From Heterotrichella gracilis (Eukaryota; Sar; Xanthophyceae; Tribonematales; Xanthonemataceae), in contig JAULBX010000003.1 of assembly GCA_032358255.1 (NCBI GenBank), positions 124,001-188,000 of the forward strand: DNA of 64,000 bases, in the 5' to 3' direction. The position numbers and the translations under genes are program-made. This document shows, in pieces, positions 11,771 to 22,197 of the stretch. The notes beneath the pieces are model-generated. The model was given only the letters and a program-made list of their open reading frames with translations. It searched no databases and was not told where the DNA came from. The stretch's first letter is position 1. Each line of letters starts with the position of its first letter.

Positions 11771-14648
11771 GGGCTTGTTGTTGTGCATGTCGATGGCCTG
11801 CTGCGCGGTGAATCGGGTGGCGTAGGTGATGAAAGCACAGCCCTTGCTCTTGCCCTGGGGATTGCGCAGGATTGCCAGCTCGTTGATGTCGCCCGCTGGC
11901 GCAAACAGGTTCCACAGGTCGCGCTCGCTTGCCTGCACAGCAATCGTGAGCAGGGTTAGGGTTTAGGGTTTGGCGAAGGCCTGCACAGCAGCCATGGGCA
12001 GGCTTAGGGTTTAGGGTTCAGCGTTGGCCTGCACAGCAACCAAGGGCGGGTTGAGGGTTTCCTGTTTTCCTTTATGGGAGGAGGTCACCAGGCAACGGCT
12101 TGTGATGGACTGAGGTACAGGACGTGCACGTACTAGCAATGGATGCATCCCACTTGGGGCATGCACGGCCCTGCACCTGATAATGCTCATGCTACACAGC
12201 TACCTGCAGGCGCCGACCCTGGATAGCACAGCCCGTAGTACCAATGGTATTTGCCCCAAAAACACTAATCAGCCCTCACTTCAGGTGGTATTCCCGACAA
12301 TGCCTAAACCCTAGCCAGCCCTTACCTCCAGTGGTATTTGCCCCACAAAGAGCTTCCAGGCAAAAGCCGCCTCGTTGACCACGCCCTTGCCCCACTTGCC
12401 ATTGGGCTGCACAATGGGTGGTGGCACATTCTGCATCTGCCCCATGCTTGCCATGCCCATGCCTGGCATCCCCATTCCAGCCATCCCCATCCCCATTCCC
12501 ATCCCCGACATGGCCATGCCATCCATCCCGCCATTCATGCCCATACCCCCGCTCAACCCCATTCCATTGGCCATCCCCATTCCGTTGGCCATCCCCATTC
12601 CGCTGGCCATCCCCATCCCGTTGGCCATCCCCATCCCGTTGGCCATCCCCATCCCCGCATTCATCCCCATTGCTCCTAGCCCCATGCCTGCCATGCCCAT
12701 ACCCATCATGCCTGCATGGCACAACACAGGGGTCAGGAGGCATTACATACAGTTCAGAAAGCATCGTCTACAAGACAAGTACCCTGCCAGCTGGCATGCA
12801 CAGAACATAGCGTGACTGCAATTATGTATGCGAGGCAGTTCCCTCAGCCACAGCGTGCACCACCAATTGCCACAGCACTGCAGCTGCAAGGAACTGCAAC
12901 TGAACTGGGTAGGCCATCAAGGAGTGCCGTGCACGTGATGCATGCGCACCGGGGTTGCGGGGTTTAGGGGATGCCCTACACGTTATGCGTGCGCGCCAGG
13001 GTTGCAGAATTCAGGGAATGCCCTACACGTTATGCATGCGTACCAGGATTGTAGGCCATGCCCATCATGCCTGGCGCCATGCCCATCATGTTGACCCCCA
13101 TCCCAGTCATATCCCCCATCACGTTCACGCCACCGTAACCCCAAGGATTCATGCCCATCGCCCGGGGCATGTTGGCCTGCTGGAGGGCACACAGACTGTT
13201 CAATGGAAGGCAGCAGTGAAGCCCACATTTTGTGCAAGAAACTGTGGCGATGGTGCAGTAAAGGAGCGCGGTTTGACTTCTTGTGAAAACTGTAGCAGTA
13301 ATGCATGAACAAACAAGCAGGCGGCACACATTTGGACACCATCACTAGAAGACGCAACCATTGCCGCGCTGCAGCGCCACAACCAAATCCCAAACCCTAC
13401 ACAGCACATAGGTTTACCTCCCTGAGTCCAAAGGCTTTAGGGTTTACCCCTCATGAGTAAAAAAGTTGCCGGTTTTAAGGTTTAAACCTTACCTCCAGGA
13501 GCCCAAAGGTTGCCCGTTTGCTGGTGTCAGCCTCTTCTGCCATGCCGCGCTTCTGCCCCGCTAGCTGCGGCGCATCCTTTCGCTTGGCGTCTGCAAAGCG
13601 CACCACCACCGGGGCATCTGACCCCGTGAATGTGATGTTGCCATGCAGGGATTTCAGCGCCGCCTCTGCTTGTGCCCACCTCCTGTATTGCACAAAGGCA
13701 CAGCCTGCGCCAGTGGAAGGAACGTAAGTTGGCGCGCCTTGCAACCTGGCTGAACTGTGGCATGCATGCATGCATGCATGCATGCATGTGCAAAGTGGAG
13801 TGGGGATTGTCACTCACCGGCTCTCCCTGTCCTCAATATGCTCAGGTATTCTATTTCTCCGAAGACCTCAAAGTGCTGCCGCACCTCCTCCTCGCTGATG
13901 GTTTTGGGGACCTACCAAGGGACAGGGACACACATCACGAACAGGTGCGACTGGGACGGGAGACAAGACAGACAGACTGGGGAGCACAGGGAAAAAAAGA
14001 CGAGCACTGTATACATGCTACGGGAGAGGGTGCAGAGGCGTAGGTGAACCACAACAGCGTCGTTTGCGTAACGGACGGTTGGACTCCAGAAAGGGCTGAA
14101 CGGTTTCCGGGGCATATGACGGGAGAAGGAGACACCGCTTGCATATACATAACGTCACCAGACTCCACCGGCCAAACTTAAACACGCCCACCAACGCAAC
14201 GTCTTCTAAAAAGCCCTCCTCCCCGGAAACAATCACCCACATGCACCCATATGCATGCATTGGACATGCTACTGCACTCAGGGGACCGACACGGGGCGAC
14301 AGACACCTGGCCAACAAACAGCTTCCTTGGAGCGATGCCCGGCTGGACTTCCTGGTTGGGCCCCGACTTGGGTGGGTTGGCAAACCGCACAACCAGCGGC
14401 CTGCTGTTCCCGCCTTCCAATGGCGTGGTGCCGTTCAGCGCATCCACCGCTTGCTCGGCGGACGTCCAGCTCTCGTAGGACGCCATCGCACAGCCCTGGG
14501 ACTTGCCATCGCGCCCCTTGATAATCTGTATGCTTTTCAGGTCGCCAAACTGGGCGAAGAGGTGGGTGAGCTCCTCCTCTGTGGCTGTTGGCGGGAGCTG
14601 CCCACAGAACAGCCGGGGCTCGCTCGATACGGGTTCAGCAGCCGCCAT
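11711..14648 (-). CDS. CELF/Bruno-like three-RRM RNA-binding protein with Met/Gly hinge
   Basis: Predicted exons (minus): 14648-14307, 13911-13818, 13704-13493, 13179-13044, 12711-12326, 11932-11711; 1392 nt, 463 residues. RRM1 is at about residues 10-92 (RLFCGQL; SQGCAMASY), RRM2 at about 108-193 (RKLFVGQVPKTISEEEV; AGCAFVQY) and RRM3 at about 380-460 (KLFVGQIPLEASERDL; SKGCAFITY). The two N-terminal RRMs, long divergent hinge and third RRM are the architecture of CELF/Bruno proteins and resemble plant FCA RRMs; these regulate splicing, polyadenylation and translation of U/G-rich RNAs. The hinge (about residues 240-350) is almost entirely Met and Gly, with MANGMG repeats encoded by an 18-bp minisatellite. 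The first ATG (14648) is followed by MAAAEP. Several introns contain copies of the adjacent exon edges. Confidence 0.9.
11931..12060. repeat. Echoes of the RRM3-exon acceptor with TTTAGGG (about 49-bp period)
   Basis: GCCTGCACAGCA (reverse complement of the TGCTGTGCAGGC acceptor) occurs at the live junction (11931) and again at about 11982 and 12029. Each is followed by sequence such as GGTTAGGGTTTAGGG. Successive copies diverge with distance from the exon. Confidence 0.85.
12240..12330. repeat. Echoes of CELF-like exon-5 donor
   Basis: The live exon end and donor (GGCAAATACCACTGGAGGTAAG on minus, near 12326) has diverged partial copies at about 12283-12300 and 12244-12256 inside the same intron. 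Confidence 0.7.
12553..12660 (-). repeat. Coding 18-bp minisatellite (MANGMG units)
   Basis: About six tandem 18-bp units of the type CATTCCGTTGGCCATCCC lie in the hinge exon of the CELF-like gene. They encode Met-Ala-Asn/Ser-Gly-Met-Gly. The unit length keeps the frame, so copy-number change would lengthen or shorten the hinge without frameshift. Confidence 0.9.
12945..13050. repeat. Echoes of CELF-like exon-4 donor (about 51-bp period)
   Basis: Three tandem copies of a unit containing ATGCCCTACACGTTATGC and CAGGATTG-like sequence. The right-hand one contains the live donor (AATCCTG/GTACGC on minus); the left copies are diverged and one carries GGGTTTAGGGG. Confidence 0.85.
13757..13788. 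repeat. (GCAT)n microsatellite
   Basis: About eight perfect GCAT units in the intron between exons 2 and 3 of the CELF-like gene; self-complementary alternating DNA. Confidence 0.9.
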
Positions 14649-15747
14649 GGCGATCAACAGTGGGGGGGCAGCATGTGGAGGCGCATAAGGTGCTCTACCA
14701 CGGACTGCGCTGCAGCGTTCCTTGCGCTTCGGAAAAAACGTTGTCTACGTGTCGGTATCGTTGAAAGCACAAAGCCCACGCTGGGCCTTTTCTGCAGGAA
14801 TTGTTCTATGCTGGCGGACAGTCGAGTCCGCCAAAACCCTAATCCTGTTTAAGACCCTAGAGGGAATACGCCATGCATGCAATTACCCCAGCATTGCCAA
14901 TCATGGTGAAAGCCTGAATCCACACCACACTGATGCAACTGCCACGGTACTATCACGTCCTGCGGACCTGTAGCTTCGCATGTGCGCTGATATACGCGTC
15001 CCCTTCTACCATTGAAGACAAGAAAACAGACGCCAAAGGCGTAAAGAAGGCGGCATAGCAACTACGCATAGCACCCATGTCAAGTCAGTCGGGTAACCCG
15101 TCCCTTCTACTATTACACTCAGTCTGTTCTGCCGATGGATGCTGCATCCTGGGCCCCAGGCTGCGTACGTCTGCAGACACCACCTTCTTCAAGATGCAAG
15201 CACAGGTTGAACCGGGTTCGGGCTGCAGCGGTCACCTGTACAGTCCTGAAAGTATTGTCATGCCCCGTGAACGATACCACGCCTGTGAGTCACGCTGCAT
15301 CACTTGCAATTCAAAGAATGGTGCCGTATCAACAATCGCCACCGACAACTCCATGCCAAAGCTACAACTTGCCACCACACATACTGTCATATCCACAACC
15401 CATGGCCCATCCCCACCACACATAAGACCAATCCCAGCAACTAGTGTTGCCAGTCCCCACTCATTCAGCGCTCCTCTCCAACCCCTCCCTCTCAATGCCG
15501 GCTGCGCTATCCCTCACCCCAATCATTCACCGCACACTCCGCCACAGCCACCCTAGGGATACATACGCACGGCCAGGCCGGATTCTTCAAAAGCTATCTG
15601 CTATATGATTATACTAAATGATTATACAATACTGCAAACTTAAGGTGGGAGCCTTGAGAGGATCAAAGCCCTACCCACAGGAGGGACACATGTGCACGTG
15701 CACCTGCCCAAGCCCTTCCCCCTTGGGCCAACCCTAAACCCTAAACC
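14649..15747. other. Intergenic: CELF-like promoter side, RNase III 3' side
   Basis: About 1.1 kb with no recognised exon. It should contain the promoter and 5' UTR of the CELF-like gene (minus) and the 3' UTR of the RNase III gene (minus). The segment 15400-15545 is C/A-rich on plus. Confidence 0.5.
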
Positions 15748-15752
15748 CTAAG
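15729..15752. repeat. Interstitial telomere-type repeat at the RNase III stop codon
   Basis: Three CCCTAAA units (TTTAGGG on minus). The RNase III stop codon TAG (15750-15748) is itself the beginning of this array, so the 3' UTR opens with telomere-type repeats. Confidence 0.9.
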
Positions 15753-18700
15753 CACCAGCCTGTGCAGCGCCAGGGAAGTCTCCCTGCACCACGTTGTCCC
15801 ACGCGTTCCTTGCCGCGCTCATCTCCGCATCCTTCTTGGTCCTGCCCCTGCCCTGGCCCACCTCCTGCTTGGCTATCACCGCAGCCACAACCCACTCCAT
15901 GCGCTGCGAGGGGGAGAAACATAGGTCAGTGTCAAGGGCGTGGGTAACCCTATATCCATGCGGCCAGGGCGTGTGGGCAGCAGTCACCAGCAAACCCTAA
16001 ACCCTACAAGTGTACCCTGAACACCGAACCTTCAACAGGGCGCGTGGGCAGCGGCTTAAGGCACGCGCCAGGTGGCATGGAGCAGCGGCATGCACTGTGG
16101 GTGGACCCTGGTCCAGCGACCCATGCAGGTAACTGTGCACGCCAATGCCCACAAGTGCATGGTTACCCATGTGGAAAAGGTATGTGGGTCACAACCAAAT
16201 AGTCCCATTGTCCCAAAACCACATCCATAATTTGCCACAGCATGAATCGCCCTAGTATGACACCTCCTACAACACACTCCAACGATAATGCCCCACTGCC
16301 GTGCCCCAAGCAGCCAACATTTCTCCTCCTCACCTTTCACCATCCCTATTCCCCTTTCCCACTACCTTTCCCGCCCTGCTTTCCACCTCAAAATAAGCCA
16401 CCAACCCCTCCCCTCCCCTTTCCCCCTTCCCCCTCCCCACCTACCTTCACCTTCCCCTTGCCCTTCCCCTTGTTCTTCCCAGCCGCCACCCCGTACCCCT
16501 TCACATTGTACTGAGGGGGCCCGAGTCTCTGGGAGGCGGCCCACGACATGAGCTGGTCTTTGGCATTCTTGCCCACCATGACGTCATCCAAGTCCATGTT
16601 TTTGGCAATCGCGCGCAGCACAAAGCGGCGACATGCGTCGAGGCCCCTGTCCAGGTAGACTGCAGCGATGAGGGCTTCAAAGGCGTCCCCAAGTGCACGT
16701 GGCCAGCTCACTGCGCAGAAGGATGTAGTGTTAAACATTTAGCGTTTAGGGTTGAGGGTTTAAGGTCGCCAAGTGCACGAGACTAGCTCACGGGGAGGGT
16801 GTGGGGCATTGGGTTGTGGATCGCGGAGAGCAAAAGGCCAACCAGTTGGCGCAACCTGAACCTGGACCCCACTGTATGCAGGTTGACCGCCATAAAGCAC
16901 CGCCGCCGCAGAACCCAAAACCCTGGACCCTGTAACCCGGCTGACCCTGACCCTCACCCCCACCTTCATCGTGCACCATGTGCAGGTTGACCGCCATGAA
17001 GCGCCATAAAAACCCTAAACCCTAGGGCCTGGACCCTACAATCTGGCTCAATCTGACCCTAACCCCCACCTTCGTCCTTCACCATGTGCAGGTTGACGGC
17101 CATGTAGCGCCTTAGCTGCAGCTGCTCAGCAAACTCACTTGCAGCCTTCCCGTTAATCAGGCGGGTGGCACCCTGCGTCAGCGCGCCCTGCGGGGACAGG
17201 CAGGTAGGGTTTAGGGTAATGGAATTGCTCTGCGGGTGGGGTTTAAGGGTCCTAGAATTGGCTCCGTGCGTGACCGCGCCCAGCGGTGACATGCGGTCAG
17301 GGGTTAGGTATATCAAGGTTGCAGGGTTTGGGATACGCCAGCTGCAACGCCACAATGTGGTCACCATCACATAGCAGCACTAGGGTGCCCAGCGGAGACA
17401 CGCATCACCCCAAAAATGCATGCAGCATGTACTCAACTGTGCGCAATGGCACCACCACACCACCACCTCCCACCCACCCACCCACCTCATCCACATTGGG
17501 GTAGCGCTCATACAGCTCCTGGCGCACGATGACAGACAGCACCGCATCCCCCAGCAGCTCCAGGCGCTCAAAGGAGTGCGACACCCAAAAGTGCGCGCGC
17601 AGCGCCTGCTTCACAGTCAGCGCCTGGCGGTACATGTCAGGGTTGCGGATGGGCATGTGCAGGAGTTGCTCTAGGCGCCACTTGGGGATGTCGCGCAGCG
17701 GGTGCGCGCTCACGCACTTGCCTGCAATCAGAATAATAACTGTATTGAAAGCCATTGGTGGTTTTGCACGATATTTCCTACAGGTTTGTCCAATCTCTGT
17801 TTCAATTTCTTCGTTCTTAAGAATGTGGGGGTACAGTTCAGGGCGTTCAATGGACATGCGCAGGAGCTACTCTGGGCCCACGGGATGTCGCGCAGCGGGT
17901 GCGCGCTGGTGCACTTTCCTGCACTTCGTTTATTACCTAGGTACTTCCCTAGCTACATGGACTCCAACCATGCAATCAGCCTTGCATAAGCTGCGTGAAG
18001 CACACTTCGTATAACCTCCTGACCTTGCGTGATGGACATACTGCTCAGTCATGTCAGCCTGTTTGGCCCTCAGCCTACCTATTCTATTTCCGTCATGGCC
18101 CTTATTGATATTAACATAATGATGAAAATGATAAATAGTTCAACATCAAGTATTTTCCACCATGGCAGCAAGTACAGCGCATGCATTTGTGTGAACACAC
18201 GCTAGGGTTTTGTCAGCATGCTAGGGTTTTGTCAGCATGCTAACCCTCCCCAGTACCCGGCCTGGTGGTACACTTCGTCGCCAATAACCCCTACCTTCAT
18301 TGTCGTAGCCATAGTCGCGCCACTGCTCGGGAGGCACTGTCAGGGCAGCAGCCAGTGAGGGGCTGGCATGCACCTCGGGCTGGAGCGGCTGTGGGAAGAT
18401 GGGCAAGCTCCTGACGTGGTAGGGGAGCCACGTCCACAGGGTGAAAGCCGTGCTTTGCAGCCTGAAACACATGTGGTGCTGGTGAGGGCATTGGGGTTTT
18501 GAATGTAGGTAGGGTTTGTGAGGCTTGATTTGTGCGCTGTGGTTTCATGTAGCTGGGCAAGGTAATGGTGTGGGTAGAGGAGGCACGCCCAGAATGTGAA
18601 AGCCGCACTTTGTAGCCTGTGGCACAAGTATGCGGCGCTGGTGTTCATCCATAAACCCTTAACCCTAAACGGAGCAAAACTATGCGGCGCTGGTGTTCAT

Positions 18701-21700
18701 TTATTGTCCAGTCATTATCCATAGGAACGATATTTGTGGATCAGTCAGCACCATGGGATTCCATTGGGACCACCACGCCCGCACCTTGACACCGTTGAGG
18801 GTCCAGAGCTGACCTTAACCCCTAACCCTCAGCCCCCAAAACCCTAGAACCCTAACGCCTCAAGCCACGCCCGCACCTTGACGCCGTCGAGGCAGCAAAC
18901 CACTTCAGCCCCGCAGCCACCCGTTCCCAGACCGCCCCCCATGCCGCAGTCCCCAGCCAATGCCACAGCCCCCTGCTCCGCCCATCCCCACCACCCGCCC
19001 GCTTGACAGAAACCTTCCTGGTTCCCTGCCCAAAGGCCTCGCCCAGGTCTCCTGTGGCAGTCGCAGCTGCAGCCACCAAGGCCCCGCCTGCGTCCTTGCC
19101 CTGGAAATCTGCCCCGTACGCCCCCCTGGCAATGGCCACGTTGCTGGGGGGCAGCGGCTGCAGCCTGTGCAGAGCGAGGGAAAGAGGCTGAGAAGGCGGC
19201 TAAGGATGAGGATGAGAGTGAGAAGAGGAAACTGAGAAGAGAGACTGCGCATAGAAATGTCAACGTCAACGACAATGAGGATGAGCCAACACAATGGCTC
19301 TTACAACCCAAAGGGAACATGACCTCGGGGGTGAAAAGGAAGCACCAATCCACAGAAAAAGAATAAATTAAATCGATTATGAGTACCGTACCCGCCATGA
19401 CTCTGGCACCCAACAGGCAACAACATGGGACAAGGCAGCATTCCCGCAGCGCAGGTGTGCAACGCATGCGCTGCATGTCCCTATGCAAAAACAACAGGTA
19501 TACATAATGGAAATCACAATCCTCAGGGTGAAAACAAAATCACACCTGTCCAGAGTCCCCGCGCCGCCGCCGGGCCCTCCCCGGGGCTCAAACTGGGGCT
19601 CCACATTTTCCAATAGCGCGCCCGACAGTGGCAAAGGCCGCTGCGCCAGGATTAGCGGTTGAGTACCATCCCCACCCCCAATCCCCAAAGCAGCCCCATT
19701 TGTCCCTGCTTGAGCATCGCTGGCAGGATCACCACCCGCAGACAAGGGGTCAGGTTGGGACGAGGTCCCCGGATCAATCCCTAGTGCCTGCGCGGACGTC
19801 CCCGATTCGATCCCCTCCAGATAATTCCAAAGCTCCGTCTCATCCAAGCCTTGCAGGGAGGCCCCGGGTTCGATCCCTTCCAAAGAGGCCCCGGGTTCGA
19901 TCCCTTGTGGGGAGGCCCCGGGTGCGTTCCCCTGCGCAATCCCCAGCTTGGCCCTGATGTAGTCAAGCTTCGCCTTCAGCTCCAGCAGCTGATCCAGTTG
20001 AGCCACCAGCTGCTTGTATTCTGTATCTTCCTCCCCTTGCCCAACTCCAGGTGGCGCCATCCCTCCATCAGAGGAGGCGGCCCCATTGCCTGGCACTGCT
20101 GATGGTGCTGATGCTGATGCGTCTTGCGGTGGCGTTGAATTGGTGTGAGAGCCTGACATTGCAGCATCACCGGTACCATCACCGTAAAGACTCCCATTCT
20201 GTGCTGTGGCGCCATTGCTAGAGTCCTGTGCGCCATTGCTAGCGTCCAGTGCGCCACTGGTGGCCTCCTCCTGATCCACTCCCGGCTGGTCTGCCACCAT
20301 TGACCCTGTCTCAAGGGTGGTGGTGTTGGTGTCGGTGCTGGTGGGGGTGTCAGTGCTGGTGGGGGTGCTGGTGGACTCCTCCATTGCTTTCAGGAGTGCT
20401 TCTGCCAGCTGCATGCGCGGCTGCGGCTGCTGGTCAGGAGCCTTGTCCACCTGCAAAAGGGTGGGGAGGGCAAGGGTGTCACGCCCTGGATGCATACATC
20501 TGTTAAATAACTACACAATAAATCGTCAACAATGATAAATTTCATCCACCTGCAGGGGGGGAAAAGGGTGTCACGCCTCAGTACCCACAGGTGCACAGGC
20601 TGGTAACATACGCTGCATGGTGGGCTGAAATCAAAACGTTGGTATATGCACCCCAATTACAACACAGACGGCGTTGTGACACATCCCCCCCCAAATCTAG
20701 CACATACCCTTCTTTCTAGCCGTCATTCACACCCACACATGAGTCATGTGACACGACAGAGCAATCCACGACATAATGGTCTGCAATCCGTCGTGTGACA
20801 CCCACCGCGAGGAGAAAGATACCCATGATCGAAGTACAACAACCCCTTTGGCAGGCATGATGCACATTTCTTTAGCATGACCACCCATACACCTAGAGGG
20901 AATCAAAATGACAAGCAATATTCACCTGCTCATCCTGGCTGGCGCTGCTCTCCTGCCAAAGCTTGTAGTCCAGCTGCACACTCCGAGTCACCCCTCTGTC
21001 CCTCACCAGGGCCTCCAGCTTGCTTAGGGTTTTGCGGTAGGACCTGCCCTGCAGGGTGGCCACGTGCACTGCGGACCGCCAGGAGGGGAGCTGGCGCTGC
21101 CTCTTGTCAAAGCAGAATGCGATTTCGCCGCCCGGGAGCTCTGTAGAGGGGATCGATTGTCTATGTTGCCCGCAGCGATTTACCATTAAGGGAATGCGAG
21201 GGTGGGAGATGGGAACGGGGTTGTCGGGGACGTGTGGTGGGGCATGTGGTAGAGCATGCGGGCATCCAGGAGGGTTAGCTGGCGCTGCCCCTTGTCAAAG
21301 ACATGAATGCAACATTGGTGCTGGGGAGCTCTGCAAAGGGAGTACGGTAGTCCCCTCCCAAACACCCCGAGGCATGCAAGAAAGTGTTGAATGGGGACCC
21401 TACCCAACAACTTGACTGACACCCTTTTGACCTGTATACACCCTACCAAGAGACATTAAAAACCCTTACCGAAGACCTTGACGGACGCCCCCTTGACCTG
21501 CTTCAGCCTGTGCTGCAGCTCCTCCAGCGACATCCAGCTGTGGGGGCCAGGCAAGCCCACACCCAGGAAGCGACCAGGCGCCTCCCCCTGCTGCACACCC
21601 TCGCCATTCCGTGCACCAGGGGCTTCCTCCAGGCTACCTCCCGCTTCCGAACCCACAGCGTCTGCCACCTGGCCATTGCTGCTTGCATTTTCTGATGTTC

Positions 21701-22197
21701 CAGAGCAGGCTGGGGATGCGTCTGAAACCGCTGCTGTTTTGTGGGTTGGGGCTGGTTCCCCGTGCGCTTTCCACAGCTGGAAGTCTAGGGTCTCGTCGGT
21801 GGGGTTACCCTGGCTGATGGTGGCCAGTTTGTCTAGGACGACGAACTGCTGGTTGGGTGAGATCATCCCTAGTGGCTTCCCCCCGCCCCAGCTTGCCCCC
21901 TTGCCGAACCGGAACAGCAGCTCTCCATCCTTTAGCCCTGAGGAAGGGCATGCAAGGTTATCATGAGTGAGCAATCATATTGACAAGGTTGCTCAACACC
22001 AGGTACAGTCTCACTGCGGCTTCATGAATGCGTGCCTGGAGGTATCACTCACGCTACCTTGAAAGGAGTCACGCTACGTAGGAAAGGAAATGCCACATGC
22101 ATGCATGTGCAGCACATATGCATGCATACGCGGCACAGATATGCGCGCATATATGTGCCGTGCCAGAGGTCCGCGCACCTTCCACGGCTGTAGACAT
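15748..22197 (-). CDS. RNase III (class-I type catalytic domain plus dsRBD) with long N-terminal extension
   Basis: Predicted exons (minus): 22197-22179, 21937-21470, 21140-20926, 20450-19546, 19164-18877, 18461-18295, 17721-17486, 17187-17070, 16710-16445, 15903-15748; 2838 nt, 945 residues. The RNase III domain lies at about residues 710-850, with signature ERLELLGDAV (739-748) and second motif GDAFEALIAAVYLD (813 on). The four acidic metal-binding positions expected for catalysis appear present, so it should cut double-stranded RNA. A dsRBD follows (about 870-940; QEVGQGRGRTKKDAE). There is one RNase III domain and no helicase, so it is not a standard Dicer. The first 690 residues have no domain I recognise: two related segments (DETLDFQLW, SVQLDYKLW) and a Ser/Thr/Pro/Gly-rich part with GIEPGASLEG repeats. 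The tiny first exon is the least certain part. Many introns carry exon-edge echoes. Confidence 0.85.
16868..17110. repeat. Echoes of RNase III exon-8 donor (about 104-bp period)
   Basis: The live exon end reads MAVNLHMVKDE followed by a GTGGGGGT donor on minus (17110-17064). Copies at about 17010-16964 and 16895-16868 retain GTGCAGGTTGACCGCCAT and CACCTTCATCGTGC-like sequence. CCCTAAA motifs lie between them. Confidence 0.9.
17167..17405. repeat. Echoes of RNase III exon-8 acceptor with TTTAGGG
   Basis: The live junction (17187) has diverged copies at about 17261-17290 (GTGCGTGACCGCGCCCAGCG) and 17387-17405 (GTGCCCAGCGGAGACACGC). The spacer carries GGTAGGGTTTAGGGT. Confidence 0.75.
17660..17935. 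repeat. Echo of RNase III exon-7 acceptor
   Basis: The start of exon 7 (17740-17660) is repeated at about 17935-17845. Shared sequence includes GATGTCGCGCAGCGGGTGCG and GGACATGCGCAGGAG-like sequence. The copy has substitutions and no matching reading frame. Confidence 0.9.
18200..18245. repeat. 20-bp tandem duplication
   Basis: GCTAGGGTTTTGTCAGCAT occurs twice head to tail inside RNase III intron 6. Confidence 0.9.
18440..18625. repeat. Echo of RNase III exon-6 acceptor
   Basis: The exon-6 start (GTTTCAG then GCTGCAAAGCACGGC on minus) has a diverged copy at about 18625-18585 (CCACAG then GCTACAAAGTGCGGC), with the acceptor AG retained. Confidence 0.85.
18770..18895. repeat. Echo of RNase III exon-5 donor
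   Basis: The exon-5 end (GACGGCGTCAAG then GTGCGGGCGTGG on minus, around 18877) is copied at about 18800-18770 with CAACGGTGTCAAGGTGCGGG. The spacer contains CCCTAA-type repeats. Confidence 0.85.
19840..19930 (-). repeat. Coding minisatellite, GIEPGASLEG units
   Basis: Tandem units of about 30 bp (GAGGCCCCGGGTTCGATCCC) in RNase III exon 4, encoding repeated Gly-Ile-Glu-Pro-Gly-Ala-Ser-Leu/Pro-Glu/Gln-Gly. A looser copy (GIESGTSAQA, GIDPGTSSQP) lies further along the protein. Confidence 0.85.
21060..21345. repeat. Decayed duplicate of RNase III exon 3 (pseudo-exon)
   Basis: The live exon-3 start (21140; CTCTACAG then AGCTCCCGGG) has a copy about 195 bp upstream on the minus strand (21335-21245; CTTTGCAG then AGCTCCCCAG). 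The copy keeps the acceptor and the GACAAGGGGCAGCGCCAGCT motif. It has indels and an early in-frame TAA, so including it would truncate the protein. Confidence 0.85.
22083..22160. repeat. Alternating purine-pyrimidine tract in RNase III intron 1
   Basis: GCATGCATGTGC, CATATGCATGCATAC and TATGCGCGCATATATGTGC-type sequence just downstream of the proposed first exon. Confidence 0.6.

Noticed and set aside
19863-19905. GGTTCGATCCC motifs resembling the B box or T-arm of tRNA genes
   Set aside because: They are part of a coding minisatellite in RNase III exon 4; no A box or cloverleaf can be drawn around them.
15748-22197. Dicer-like protein
   Set aside because: Only one RNase III domain is present, and no helicase or PAZ domain could be recognised in the N-terminal half.
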